The position numbers and the translations under genes were made by a program. The notes beneath the pieces are model-generated. The model saw only the letters and a program-made list of their open reading frames with translations, ran no database searches and had not been told where the DNA came from. Source: Ruegeria sp. ANG-S4 (lineage in GTDB: Bacteria > Pseudomonadota > Alphaproteobacteria > Rhodobacterales > Rhodobacteraceae). From it: a DNA stretch of 64,000 bases. Below, piece after piece: positions 18,512-26,528 of this stretch (position 1 is the first letter of the stretch; every line of letters starts with the position of its first letter). Where the stretch lies: assembly GCF_000814005.1 (NCBI RefSeq), contig NZ_JWLK01000010.1, positions 62,001-126,000 of the forward strand, written 5' to 3'.

Positions 18512-19692
18512 TACCATACGGCCGCCAGGATATAAATGAAGACGATATCGACGCCGTAGTCGCGGTTTTGAAATCAGACTTCCTTACGCAAGGCCCTGCG
18601 GTTCCCCGGTTTGAAGACGCCTTGGCATCAAAGGTTCGGGCATCACACGCAGTTGCAGTTAACTCCGCCACGTCAGCGCTACACGTTGCGTTGGCGGCTC
18701 TTGATGTCGGTCCCGGAGACTTGATCTGGACGTCGCCGATAACGTTTGTTGCATCCGCGAATTGCGCGCTTTATTGCGGCGCGGATGTAGATTTTGTCGA
18801 CATAGATCCGCGCACTTACAACATGTGCGCCAACGCCCTCGAGCAAAAACTCCACAAAGCTGCTTTGAATGGAAAACTGCCCAAAGCCATTATTCCGGTC
18901 CATATGAGTGGCCAGTCGCCCGACATGCACCGCATATCTGAATTGGTGGCCGACTATGGCATCCATGTGGTTGAAGATGCGAGTCACGCGATCGGCGCAG
19001 AATACAAAGGAACTCCGGTGGGTGATTGCGCACATTCGGCAATCACTGTTTTCAGCTTCCATCCGGTAAAAATCATTACGTCGGCGGAAGGCGGCATGGC
19101 AACCACCAATAATCCTCGCCTCGCTGAACGCATGGCGATGCTTCGCAGCCACGGCGTTACGCGCGATCCAAGTCTAATGCGGGGGCAGCCGGATGGACCT
19201 TGGTATTATCAGCAGATTGATCTCGGCTGGAATTACAGAATGACAGACGTCCAGGCAGCGTTGGGCTTGAGTCAGCTCAGCAGGCTGGACGAGTTTGTGC
19301 AAGCCAGAAATGAGCATGCTGATCGATATGACGAACTGCTTGCAGATATTCCAATCGGTCTCCCTAACAGATTGCCCGAGTCTCGGTCTGCATTTCATCT
19401 GTATGTTGTAAGGCTGCAAACAGACAACGCTATGGCGCATAGATCTGTTTTTGAAGACATGCGCAATGCCGGGATCGGGGTGAACCTTCACTATATCCCT
19501 GTGCACGTTCAGCCCTATTACCGGGATCTAGGTTTTTCGTGGGGCGATTTTCCGCAAGCTGAGACGTATTACCAACAAGCGATGACTTTGCCTCTGTTTC
19601 CTGGTCTCACGTCGCAGGAACAGGAAAAAGTAGTTGAAACGCTGAAAAATTCGATCTTGCGGCGAAACGCGACCCCGGCGGCAACAGCTTGA
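18508..19692 (+). CDS. pseC: UDP-4-amino-4,6-dideoxy-N-acetyl-L-altrosamine transaminase PseC
   Basis: PseC is the PLP-dependent aminotransferase acting on the PseB product. Starting at ATG 18508, inside the pseB stop (ATGA), the protein has 394 residues and opens M-I-P-Y-G-R-Q-D-I-N. The DegT/DnrJ/EryC1 fold is shown by E-D-A-S-H-A-I-G-A (155-163) and the PLP lysine K188 in F-S-F-H-P-V-K-I-I-T. The usual later enzymes of the pathway (PseG, PseH, PseI, PseF) are not in this window, so the product may feed genes elsewhere or be used as an amino sugar itself. Confidence 0.92.
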   Translation: MIPYGRQDINEDDIDAVVAVLKSDFLTQGPAVPRFEDALASKVRASHAVAVNSATSALHVALAALDVGPGDLIWTSPITFVASANCALYCGADVDFVDIDPRTYNMCANALEQKLHKAALNGKLPKAIIPVHMSGQSPDMHRISELVADYGIHVVEDASHAIGAEYKGTPVGDCAHSAITVFSFHPVKIITSAEGGMATTNNPRLAERMAMLRSHGVTRDPSLMRGQPDGPWYYQQIDLGWNYRMTDVQAALGLSQLSRLDEFVQARNEHADRYDELLADIPIGLPNRLPESRSAFHLYVVRLQTDNAMAHRSVFEDMRNAGIGVNLHYIPVHVQPYYRDLGFSWGDFPQAETYYQQAMTLPLFPGLTSQEQEKVVETLKNSILRRNATPAATA

Positions 19693-19769
19693 GGTATTCG
19701 TTTTATCATGGGTCAATTTTGGTAGTCATACTGTCGGTGGGGTCGCCCAATACAAATAATGACAGGCAA

Positions 19770-19928
19770 TCAGCTGGCGAATTGTTGCGTTTTCAACCTT
19801 ATTGAGATTTCCAAGGACTTGGGTGCCAATGCCCCAAATTTACCGATGACTGACCCGAGTAAGATCACAAAAGCAATAAACCAGGAAATAGCTAAGCCTT
19901 GAGAGACCAAGTTGCCAAGGTTACTCAA
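19770..19928 (-). CDS. Possible small membrane protein translationally coupled to the MBOAT gene
   Basis: A 52-codon frame begins with TTG at 19928, overlapping the MBOAT stop as TTGA, and ends with TGA at 19770. It encodes one hydrophobic helix (about residues 12-34, rich in I, F, V, L) followed by a basic tail with K, R and K and no tyrosine. The positive tail predicts a cytoplasmic C-terminus. It is too short for standard ORF filters. Coupling to an MBOAT makes it a plausible partner subunit, but no family is recognised and the TTG start lowers confidence. Confidence 0.42.
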   Translation of the reverse strand: MSNLGNLVSQGLAISWFIAFVILLGSVIGKFGALAPKSLEISIRLKTQQFAS

Positions 19929-21079
19929 GAAAGCCCGAGTAGCTTAGCGGTCATCAAAACGGCTGTCTCAAAATCTTCCAGGTTCGCGAATGTCTGAATC
20001 CACGAAATGAACAGCAATGTCAGAATGCCGCCGAGCGCTTTCGTCGCCAACCTCGCCACCGCGCTTTCTTTGAACAACGGAAAGATCTTTTTGTTCGCAC
20101 CATAGTGAACCATCGCAACGCCTAATCCGTTTCCAAGGCCCCAAATAAAATAGTTCAAATCAAATGCGTGCCACATGCCGAACAGAATGAACGCGACGAT
20201 TGTCGCGGCATAGGTTGCCCAGGGGCGTTTGAGCCAGAGGACGATTGGGAAAAAAATGAACTGGTTTATCGCGTTACCCATCGAAATATGATAGCGCTTC
20301 CAAAACTCAGCAATGTTCGAGACCAACAAGGGCCTGTCGAAATTCTCGAAGACCTTAAGCCCGAAAATTCGGCTCAATCCAATCGCGACCGAGGAAAACC
20401 CTTCGAAGTTGATGTACGTGTAAAGGAAGCTCGCAATAATCAGCCCGAGAGCCTGAGATTGCGAGAACACCGCGATGTCCTCATAGGCGCGGCCAAACCA
20501 TTGATTTCGAATAGGGTCTAGGATTTCACCACCAATGAACATTACCAGAAAGAGGCCGACAGCAATGCGGTAGACACCATAAATTGCTTGCTTAAAGTCA
20601 AAGCGGTTGGCGAAGTTGTTTTGCGCAAATGTTGATATTTTCTCGACGGGACCCACGGTAAACAGCGGGAAAAAGAAAATTAGAAGAAACGCGTCCAACG
20701 CCTTCAGGTGTTGGCGGCCTCCGTACGCGATCATGACGAGGCCTAGAGATTTTACTGTCGCGAAGGCAACGCCAAATGACAAAAAGAATGACTGCTCGCT
20801 GAACACACGCAAACCAACCAATGGGCAAAGCGCCAACGCAATAAATAGCCAGAAGCTCCAGATGTTTCGGAACTGAAAAAACACGCGCTGTGCCAGCAGC
20901 GGCGTGATCGCTAGGCAAATACAGAAGAAGAAACCTCCGAGCGAGTACAGCAAGACCAGCGCAGCAGAAATTGAAAGCAAGACGATTTGCCGAGCCTGGG
21001 GTCGATCTGCCGGAACGGACCAGAACAATGCCAGTGCAACTAAGCTGCCGAAGAAAAAAAGCCAAATATTCGCCAGCAT
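19925..21079 (-). CDS. MBOAT-family O-acyltransferase (AlgI/DltB-like)
   Basis: Membrane-bound O-acyltransferases move an acyl group from a cytoplasmic thioester across the membrane to an acceptor. The 384-residue protein is hydrophobic throughout, with about ten helices. It has the MBOAT W-K-R-Y-H-I-S-M block (H264 region) and the invariant catalytic histidine H304 in F-I-L-F-G-M-W-H-A-F-D-L-N-Y. It ends K-L-L-G-L-S, with no tyrosine-containing C-terminal shuttle hexapeptide of its own. It lies downstream of an acyl carrier protein, an AMP ligase and an SGNH protein on the same strand: the classes DltC, DltA and DltD. Confidence 0.85.
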   Translation of the reverse strand: MLANIWLFFFGSLVALALFWSVPADRPQARQIVLLSISAALVLLYSLGGFFFCICLAITPLLAQRVFFQFRNIWSFWLFIALALCPLVGLRVFSEQSFFLSFGVAFATVKSLGLVMIAYGGRQHLKALDAFLLIFFFPLFTVGPVEKISTFAQNNFANRFDFKQAIYGVYRIAVGLFLVMFIGGEILDPIRNQWFGRAYEDIAVFSQSQALGLIIASFLYTYINFEGFSSVAIGLSRIFGLKVFENFDRPLLVSNIAEFWKRYHISMGNAINQFIFFPIVLWLKRPWATYAATIVAFILFGMWHAFDLNYFIWGLGNGLGVAMVHYGANKKIFPLFKESAVARLATKALGGILTLLFISWIQTFANLEDFETAVLMTAKLLGLS

Positions 21080-21119
21080 TAATAATCACTTCTCCGGAAC
21101 GATTTCATAAACGACCTTG

Positions 21120-21944
21120 TCATCTTTCGCACCCTTGGATCGGAATAGACTCGAAGTTCTCTAGGGTCGCCCATGTGAAATTGTCGTTCTCGGCAGCCAA
21201 TACATCCAACTGTCTAAGCGTTGTTTCCACGAGGTCACCGCCGTCACCCCAGTCCGTGTCACGGTCGTCGAATACTCCGATAATTTGTCCCTTGTAGCGA
21301 TCGAAGGAACCAAATGCGCGTTCCCAGTTTTCTTCGTTTGGGTCGGAAAACCTGGCTTGGCCGACCATTCTGGGTGGACGGCCCGGTTCGCTGTCGAGAT
21401 CGGGAAGGCTGCGTTCTGTATTTGCCCATTTTTTCAAGATTTCGAAAAACAGTTTCACATCCGCTTCCCAGCCCCGTTTTCGCAGCACACTGCGCAACAA
21501 CTCGGGATCTGAATTCGCGCCCATAGACCGCGCACGCAAGCTAAAAAGCGGGGAAACTTGAACGATTATCGCGCAGACTTTTGATTTTGTTCGCCGATCT
21601 CCAGGCACCAGAGCCCTGGAAACCAGACGCAGATCATCTGGATCATAGCTGTTGACAATAATGCGCTGTGTATTCGGTAACTCCGCGATCCATTCCGGCA
21701 CGCTGCTTTGGAACAAGCTGTCGCCCACTATGACTGCAGAAAATTCTGTCTTTTGATCCGGCAGGAACAGAGTTTGGGCCTGATACCGTTCATCCTGCGA
21801 GAATCGCAGGTTCAAGAATTGCCAAAATGCACGCTGTTCCGGTAGTTTACCAAAAACCAGGACGACGAAAGCGAATGTAAATAAAAACACAGCAAGCACG
21901 ACTGCGTACTTGAGGAGCGTGGGTGGCTTGATCCATCCAAACAT
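21120..21944 (-). CDS. Membrane-anchored SGNH-like protein lacking histidine (DltD-like position)
   Basis: From ATG 21944 the protein has 274 residues with one N-terminal membrane helix (about 11-32) and an extracytoplasmic domain. V-I-V-G-D-S-L-F at 72-79 matches SGNH block I with Ser76 as nucleophile candidate. The protein contains no histidine, so the catalytic D-x-x-H of block V is absent; the two other frames past the stop do not supply one either. It may be catalytically altered or serve as a serine acyl acceptor or scaffold. It lies 10 bp after the AMP ligase and 40 bp before the MBOAT. An in-frame start 48 bases upstream overlaps the ligase. Confidence 0.6.
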   Translation of the reverse strand: MFGWIKPPTLLKYAVVLAVFLFTFAFVVLVFGKLPEQRAFWQFLNLRFSQDERYQAQTLFLPDQKTEFSAVIVGDSLFQSSVPEWIAELPNTQRIIVNSYDPDDLRLVSRALVPGDRRTKSKVCAIIVQVSPLFSLRARSMGANSDPELLRSVLRKRGWEADVKLFFEILKKWANTERSLPDLDSEPGRPPRMVGQARFSDPNEENWERAFGSFDRYKGQIIGVFDDRDTDWGDGGDLVETTLRQLDVLAAENDNFTWATLENFESIPIQGCER

Positions 21945-21954
21945 AAGCGGAAAA

Positions 21955-23469
21955 TTAACCCTCTGCTTTGGATGAGCCCTTGGTCGCTTCAATCAGACTG
22001 GCCAGTCTTCGGCGATCAACTTTACCAGAGCCTGTTCGCGGAATTTCCGGAAGGCTGACGTATCGGGCCGGAATATGATTGACCGGAATGAACCGACGCA
22101 AGGTCCGAGAGATTTCACCGCTGTCCATTTCGCTTTCGTTTTTCCACGAAATATACGCCACTGGGACGCGGCCTTCAAAATCGTTCTCCTCGCTGGTGCA
22201 GAACACGTCGTGGATTTCATCCAAGTTCATGAGTGCGTCAGCGATGATCTGAGCAGAGACCTTCAAGCCCGATCGTTTGAAAACCGAATCCGAACGTCCC
22301 GAAAGGAAGACAAAACCTTCGTCGTCAACATATCCCATATCACCATTCAGAAAACCAACCGAGCTAAGAACTTTCTGATTGGCTTTTGTGTTTCTAAAGT
22401 ATCCTTCGAAACCGATCTGACCGGAAACGTAGATATTTCCCACCTCACCGACATCGCAGGTCGTGCCGTCGTCGCGACGTATGGTGATCTCAAACCCGTT
22501 AATGGGAAATCCGACGCTGCCGGCCTTATTACTGAGATATTGCGGAGGAAGTTCGCAAAAACGCCCGCCCAATTCAGCCATTCCATAAACCACGTGAAGC
22601 TCCAAATTGGAGAAGTTGCCTGCCAGCTTTTCGATAACTTCCCGCCGCAAATGGTCTCCCGATGACATTGCCCAGCGCAATTTTGGCAAGCGGTGTTCAC
22701 CTGCCATGGCGATGAACTGCATGTGAAAAGGTGAACCACCAAAGGCCGAAATGTCCCTGTCGTTCAATATGTCGATCAGGTCCTTGATCATCAGTGTGCG
22801 TTCAACGCCAAAGAAAGCAGCGCCGCTTAACAGCGTGACGAGAAAATGAGAAATGGAAGAGATAAAACGGAACGGTGTCGCAATCAGTAGCCTGTCGCTG
22901 TCTCTCAACTGCAGGCGCTGCGCGGTCGAAAGAGCATTCAAGTTCAACGCCCTGTGCGTCAGGGGAACGCCCTTGGGTAAGCCGGTTGTGCCTGAGGTGA
23001 AGATCAACCCCGCCAGGTCAGGCAATTCACTGTCATCAACAAATGGCAGGTCCCTGAAGCAAGATTGCAAATCACCGGCCTCAGCATTTGGATCAAATGA
23101 AGAAGGCAATCTCTCCAGCGCTTTGAATTCGGGGGTCGTTGTTTCGTCTGCTCCGATGATTTTCGATACGCTTGTCATCTGAACCACGGAGGCCGCATGT
23201 TCGTCCGAGATGTTCTTTTCGACGCAAATTGGTTTGGCACCCAAGACCCAAGCCGCAAGTAATTCGGACCAAAAAGCCAAACCCCTGTCACACATCAAGA
23301 CTACGAAGTCGTCTGGTCTAAGGCCGCTCTGCAAGAATAGATTGGCCTGCAGCCGGACGTTTTCGAACAAAGAAGATCGGTCCAGGCAAACAGTGTCGTC
23401 ACCAAGTACGGGCTTGTTTGGGCGCCGAAGCAGGCTACCCAGAACGAGGCGGGATGTATTGTCTTTCAA
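21955..23469 (-). CDS. AMP-forming acyl/amino-acid ligase (DltA-like role)
   Basis: The 504-residue protein is a class I adenylate-forming enzyme, which activates a carboxylic acid with ATP and loads it onto a thiol. The A3 phosphate loop I-F-T-S-G-T-T-G-L-P-K-G is at 156-167, V-Y-G-M-A-E-L-G follows (A5), then N-G-D-M-G-Y (A7), S-G-R-S-D (A8) and the catalytic A10 lysine K483 in P-R-T-G-S-G-K-V-D-R-R. The gene lies 25 bp after an acyl carrier protein gene, so the thiol acceptor is probably that carrier's phosphopantetheine. Substrate (fatty, hydroxy or amino acid) cannot be read from the sequence. Confidence 0.85.
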   Translation of the reverse strand: MKDNTSRLVLGSLLRRPNKPVLGDDTVCLDRSSLFENVRLQANLFLQSGLRPDDFVVLMCDRGLAFWSELLAAWVLGAKPICVEKNISDEHAASVVQMTSVSKIIGADETTTPEFKALERLPSSFDPNAEAGDLQSCFRDLPFVDDSELPDLAGLIFTSGTTGLPKGVPLTHRALNLNALSTAQRLQLRDSDRLLIATPFRFISSISHFLVTLLSGAAFFGVERTLMIKDLIDILNDRDISAFGGSPFHMQFIAMAGEHRLPKLRWAMSSGDHLRREVIEKLAGNFSNLELHVVYGMAELGGRFCELPPQYLSNKAGSVGFPINGFEITIRRDDGTTCDVGEVGNIYVSGQIGFEGYFRNTKANQKVLSSVGFLNGDMGYVDDEGFVFLSGRSDSVFKRSGLKVSAQIIADALMNLDEIHDVFCTSEENDFEGRVPVAYISWKNESEMDSGEISRTLRRFIPVNHIPARYVSLPEIPRTGSGKVDRRRLASLIEATKGSSKAEG

Positions 23470-23494
23470 GTGTGACGTCCTTGGCCATTCGGCG

Positions 23495-23734
23495 CTAGTC
23501 TTTCAATCGATTTACGGTTTCCGTGATTTTCGAGATGCTGTCCACATCATCAAGCGAAACATCAAGTGGCGAGATCGACAAGCCAAATTGGCTCTCCAGC
23601 ATCATGAGGAGTCGGAGCGAATTGAGGCTATCCAACAACCCGGCACTGAAAATTGCCGCGTCTGTTTCAAGACTGCTTGAATCAAGCCCAAATTCTGAGC
23701 TCAGGATTGATCGAACACTTTCTTCAACCGCCAT
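23495..23734 (-). CDS. Acyl carrier protein (DltC-like role)
   Basis: This 79-residue protein is a phosphopantetheine-dependent carrier. Ser36 in A-G-L-L-D-S-L-N-S-L is the attachment site, within the family pattern D-S-L. The start at ATG 23734 is favoured by a GGAGG site just upstream; GTG and ATG codons 12-18 bases further up are alternatives. It is the first gene of the leftward cassette (carrier, ligase, SGNH, MBOAT, small membrane protein) and diverges from the aldehyde dehydrogenase gene across 149 bp. It is separate from the housekeeping acpP, which normally sits with fab genes. Confidence 0.85.
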   Translation of the reverse strand: MAVEESVRSILSSEFGLDSSSLETDAAIFSAGLLDSLNSLRLLMMLESQFGLSISPLDVSLDDVDSISKITETVNRLKD

Positions 23735-23883
23735 GCTTTCCTCCATTACCACAATTGCCCTTAGTTGGAATAAGCCATGGTTGCAATCTGCTTTCCAGTT
23801 GAATCGAAGTATGCTTAGGGTTAGCCGGAGATATGACGTATTTTAGGCTTGGGCCTACAAAATTTGGTGTTTCAGGGGACGAA

Positions 23884-25404
23884 ATGATTGAGCTCTCGAA
23901 CGAATTGACTAAGCGCCGAGCACGAGCGTTTTCCGCAGGGGAAGGTGCTTTGGCCTGGTACCGGCAGCGCTGCGCTGCGACGATGGGCGATGTCGACATG
24001 TCAACCGGAGAAGGCGTGAAGTGCTATGATCCTTCGACGGGCATGGAAACTTGGACCATTCCCGAAAGTTCGGACCACCTGATCAATACATTCATCGAGC
24101 GCGCTCGCCGAGCACAACCGAAATGGATGAAGACAGAACCTGCTGAACGAGCAAAGATCCTTTGGGCCTGCGCCGATGCCCTTGAGGCGGAGCAAAGTGA
24201 ACTTGCAGAGATTCTTGCGCTTGAAACGGGCAAGTCACTTACACATGAATGCAAAGGTGAAGTGACGTTGCCGGCGTCAATTTTCAGATATTTCTCTGGC
24301 CTTGTTCACGAAATAAAGGGCCGGTCGATACAAGCCGGTCCCAAGCTGATGGGCTATACGACATACCACCCATGGGGCGTTGTCGCCGGCGTTGTGCCTT
24401 GGAATGTGCCACTGATGTTCATGGCCTACAAGATCGCTGCTCCGCTTGCAGCTGGAAACACCGTGTTGATCAAGGCCCCCGAGCAGGCGACGGCATCGTT
24501 GGCATACGCATTTCGTTTGATCGCCCACCTGTTGCCAGATGGGGCCGTTGAGATTGTAAGTGGGTCAGGTTCGGGTGCGGGAAACAAACTGATTTCAAAC
24601 CCGGGCATAGACAAAGTGAGCTTTACAGGCTCGGTTGAAACCGGCCGGGCAATATACCGACAAGCTGCAAAAGACTTTCGCTCTGTTACACTGGAACTCG
24701 GGGGCAAGAACCCCATGATCATTTTGGAAGATTGCGATCTGGACAAAGCCGTCAACGGCGTTATCGGCTCCATGCGGTTCACACGGGCTGGTCAAAGTTG
24801 CACGGCTTCCAGTCGAATTTACGTGCCGCGGAAACTGATGGACAAATACCGCGAAGCGCTTGGCTTGGCATTGAATGACCTCAAGATCGGACACGCGCTG
24901 GATCCGGATACGCATTCCGGCCCGGTGGTTTCGAAGGCACAACAGACTCGCATACAAGACTATCTGACGTCTGCGGCGTCAGATGGGCTGGATGTTAAGT
25001 CGTATGGGAACGTGCTTGATGAAGAGCTGTTTACAAAAGGCTATTTCGTAAAACCGCATCTGATCTTTGACCCGGAACATGAACACCCTGTTTCTCAGGA
25101 AGAAATTTTTGGTCCCGTGGCCACTCTCACTGGATACGATAGCCTGGACAACGCAATTGAGTTCGCGAACAGCACCGATTTCGGCTTATCCGCGAGCGTA
25201 TGGGGTCGGGATATCGATGCGTGTTTGACTTGTGCTGATGCGTTTCGCGCGGGTATCGTGCAAATCAATCAAAATGCAATTATGCTGCCCGGTTTTTCAT
25301 ATGGCGGAATAGGAATTTCAGGTGTGGGCAAAGAGTCTTCGCTGGAGGCAATGCGCGAAACCTACATGTTTGAAAAAACCAATATCGTGAATTTTGCAGG
25401 CTAG
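23884..25404 (+). CDS. NAD(P)-dependent aldehyde dehydrogenase
   Basis: The protein oxidises an aldehyde to its acid. From ATG 23884 (AGGGGACGA upstream) it has 506 residues of the succinate-semialdehyde/betaine-aldehyde type: P-W-N at 172-174, F-T-G-S-V-E-T-G near 247-254, catalytic E271 in L-E-L-G-G-K-N-P and C306 in G-Q-S-C-T-A-S-S-R. An ATG at 23833 would add 17 atypical residues. It opens the rightward half of the acylation cassette and its stop lies two bases before the next start. It may make the acid that the neighbouring AMP ligase activates; this is inference. Confidence 0.88.
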   Translation: MIELSNELTKRRARAFSAGEGALAWYRQRCAATMGDVDMSTGEGVKCYDPSTGMETWTIPESSDHLINTFIERARRAQPKWMKTEPAERAKILWACADALEAEQSELAEILALETGKSLTHECKGEVTLPASIFRYFSGLVHEIKGRSIQAGPKLMGYTTYHPWGVVAGVVPWNVPLMFMAYKIAAPLAAGNTVLIKAPEQATASLAYAFRLIAHLLPDGAVEIVSGSGSGAGNKLISNPGIDKVSFTGSVETGRAIYRQAAKDFRSVTLELGGKNPMIILEDCDLDKAVNGVIGSMRFTRAGQSCTASSRIYVPRKLMDKYREALGLALNDLKIGHALDPDTHSGPVVSKAQQTRIQDYLTSAASDGLDVKSYGNVLDEELFTKGYFVKPHLIFDPEHEHPVSQEEIFGPVATLTGYDSLDNAIEFANSTDFGLSASVWGRDIDACLTCADAFRAGIVQINQNAIMLPGFSYGGIGISGVGKESSLEAMRETYMFEKTNIVNFAG

Positions 25405-25405
25405 C

Positions 25406-26362
25406 ATGATGCGCGTCTTTTTCATCACATTGGCGCTCATCGTTTGTGGGGTTGCGGTGGTGGTGTGGATAGGCGCACAGCCCGAGCGACGATATGAAAC
25501 TTCTGCCTGCCAATACAGGATGATTCACGAATACAAACCAGAACATGAAATCGGGCTTGTTACGGTTGGGGGGTCTCGAATGAGGGTTTCAACGAATGCG
25601 CAGCACTTCGACGAGATCCTGGCTGAAATTCGACCGGGCTCTTTGCCTGTTCACAACCTGGCGCACAGCTACTTTTCGATTGGAAAGGAATACGTTCTTA
25701 TCGAAGAGTTTCTTGAAAACCATAATCCAAAAGCGATTGTTGTTATGATCCGGCGGCGGACAGGAGATTATGGAACTGTCCATCGGGATTTTGTCGACAT
25801 TGCGCGCTTGAAAGACATTCCACTTGTCGTACACGCCTTGTGGCCAGAAGATAGGCTCAACGCGATCCGTGCAGCGAGGGACGTGGTTTTAAAGCATCTG
25901 GTTCCACTGCGTCGTGTTCAGGCTCCTCATCCTGAAATGACAATTCGAAACTGTGATCGATTGGACTTCCGACTGGATGCCCTTGCCTTGGACAACGGTG
26001 CAAAAAAATTCGAAACCCTTGACGGTGTGACTGTTGATTGGGAATTGAGCGATCCTCGCCAAGAGGGCCTCAGACGTTGGATTGCTGCATTCAAAGAGCT
26101 TTCGAACCGGACCGGCACGGATATTATCTTTTTGTCTATAACGGCTACGTGGGAACCGCTTCCCGAGAAAGGCTTGGAACTCGAGTTTGAAGCTGAAACG
26201 GGTATGCCATTGATCGTTCTTGACAGGGAACTGCACAGGAAGCTTGTTGAAGACGGAAAGCGTGACGAATCCCACATGAACCAGGCGGGGAGAGAGATTT
26301 TCCTGCCTTGGCTTGTGTCGCGCATTGAAGAAAAATGCAGCCGCAGCGACGGGTGCCTCTGA
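25406..26362 (+). CDS. Membrane-anchored SGNH-hydrolase-like protein (DltD-like)
   Basis: The 318-residue protein has one N-terminal membrane helix (about 3-22) and an extracytoplasmic domain. V-T-V-G-G-S-R-M at 52-59 gives a block I serine (S57), and D287-E-S-H290-M-N-Q-A-G gives a complete block V Asp/His pair, so the SGNH triad is intact here, unlike in the paralogue-like gene at 21120. DltD and alginate O-acetylation proteins have this anchored SGNH layout. ATG at 25406 or 25409 are both possible. Its stop shares one base with the next small gene (TGATG). Confidence 0.72.
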   Translation: MMRVFFITLALIVCGVAVVVWIGAQPERRYETSACQYRMIHEYKPEHEIGLVTVGGSRMRVSTNAQHFDEILAEIRPGSLPVHNLAHSYFSIGKEYVLIEEFLENHNPKAIVVMIRRRTGDYGTVHRDFVDIARLKDIPLVVHALWPEDRLNAIRAARDVVLKHLVPLRRVQAPHPEMTIRNCDRLDFRLDALALDNGAKKFETLDGVTVDWELSDPRQEGLRRWIAAFKELSNRTGTDIIFLSITATWEPLPEKGLELEFEAETGMPLIVLDRELHRKLVEDGKRDESHMNQAGREIFLPWLVSRIEEKCSRSDGCL

Positions 26363-26517
26363 TGGAGCAAAAAGCGACTCATAGGAACACCGCTTGGCAA
26401 GTCCTCGCTCGGGGGACTCGCCTATTGGTTGTCTGTTTTATAATCAGTGTGGTACTTTTGTATCTGGCCTTTTCTGCCGAGTATACAGCGGTCCGGGCTG
26501 TTTATGAGGCATATTGA
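26362..26517 (+). CDS. DltX-like transmembrane microprotein with C-terminal tyrosine motif
   Basis: The frame encodes 51 residues: a basic N-terminus (K4, H7, R8, R17, R20), one membrane helix (about 21-38) and a short tail ending A-V-Y-E-A-Y, with Tyr48 and Tyr51. Positive-inside topology puts the tail outside the cell. In Dlt-type pathways a membrane microprotein (DltX) carries an outside C-terminal hexapeptide whose tyrosine accepts the acyl group from the MBOAT and passes it to a serine of DltD. The gene overlaps the SGNH gene by one base and the next frame begins within its end, so it is tightly coupled. Function is inferred. Confidence 0.62.
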   Translation: MEQKATHRNTAWQVLARGTRLLVVCFIISVVLLYLAFSAEYTAVRAVYEAY

Positions 26518-26528
26518 AGGGGGCAGCC

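Noticed and set aside
21061-21160. Frameshift at the 3' end of the SGNH-like gene
   Set aside because: Both other frames remain short and supply no histidine or D-x-x-H motif, so a simple frameshift does not restore a catalytic triad.
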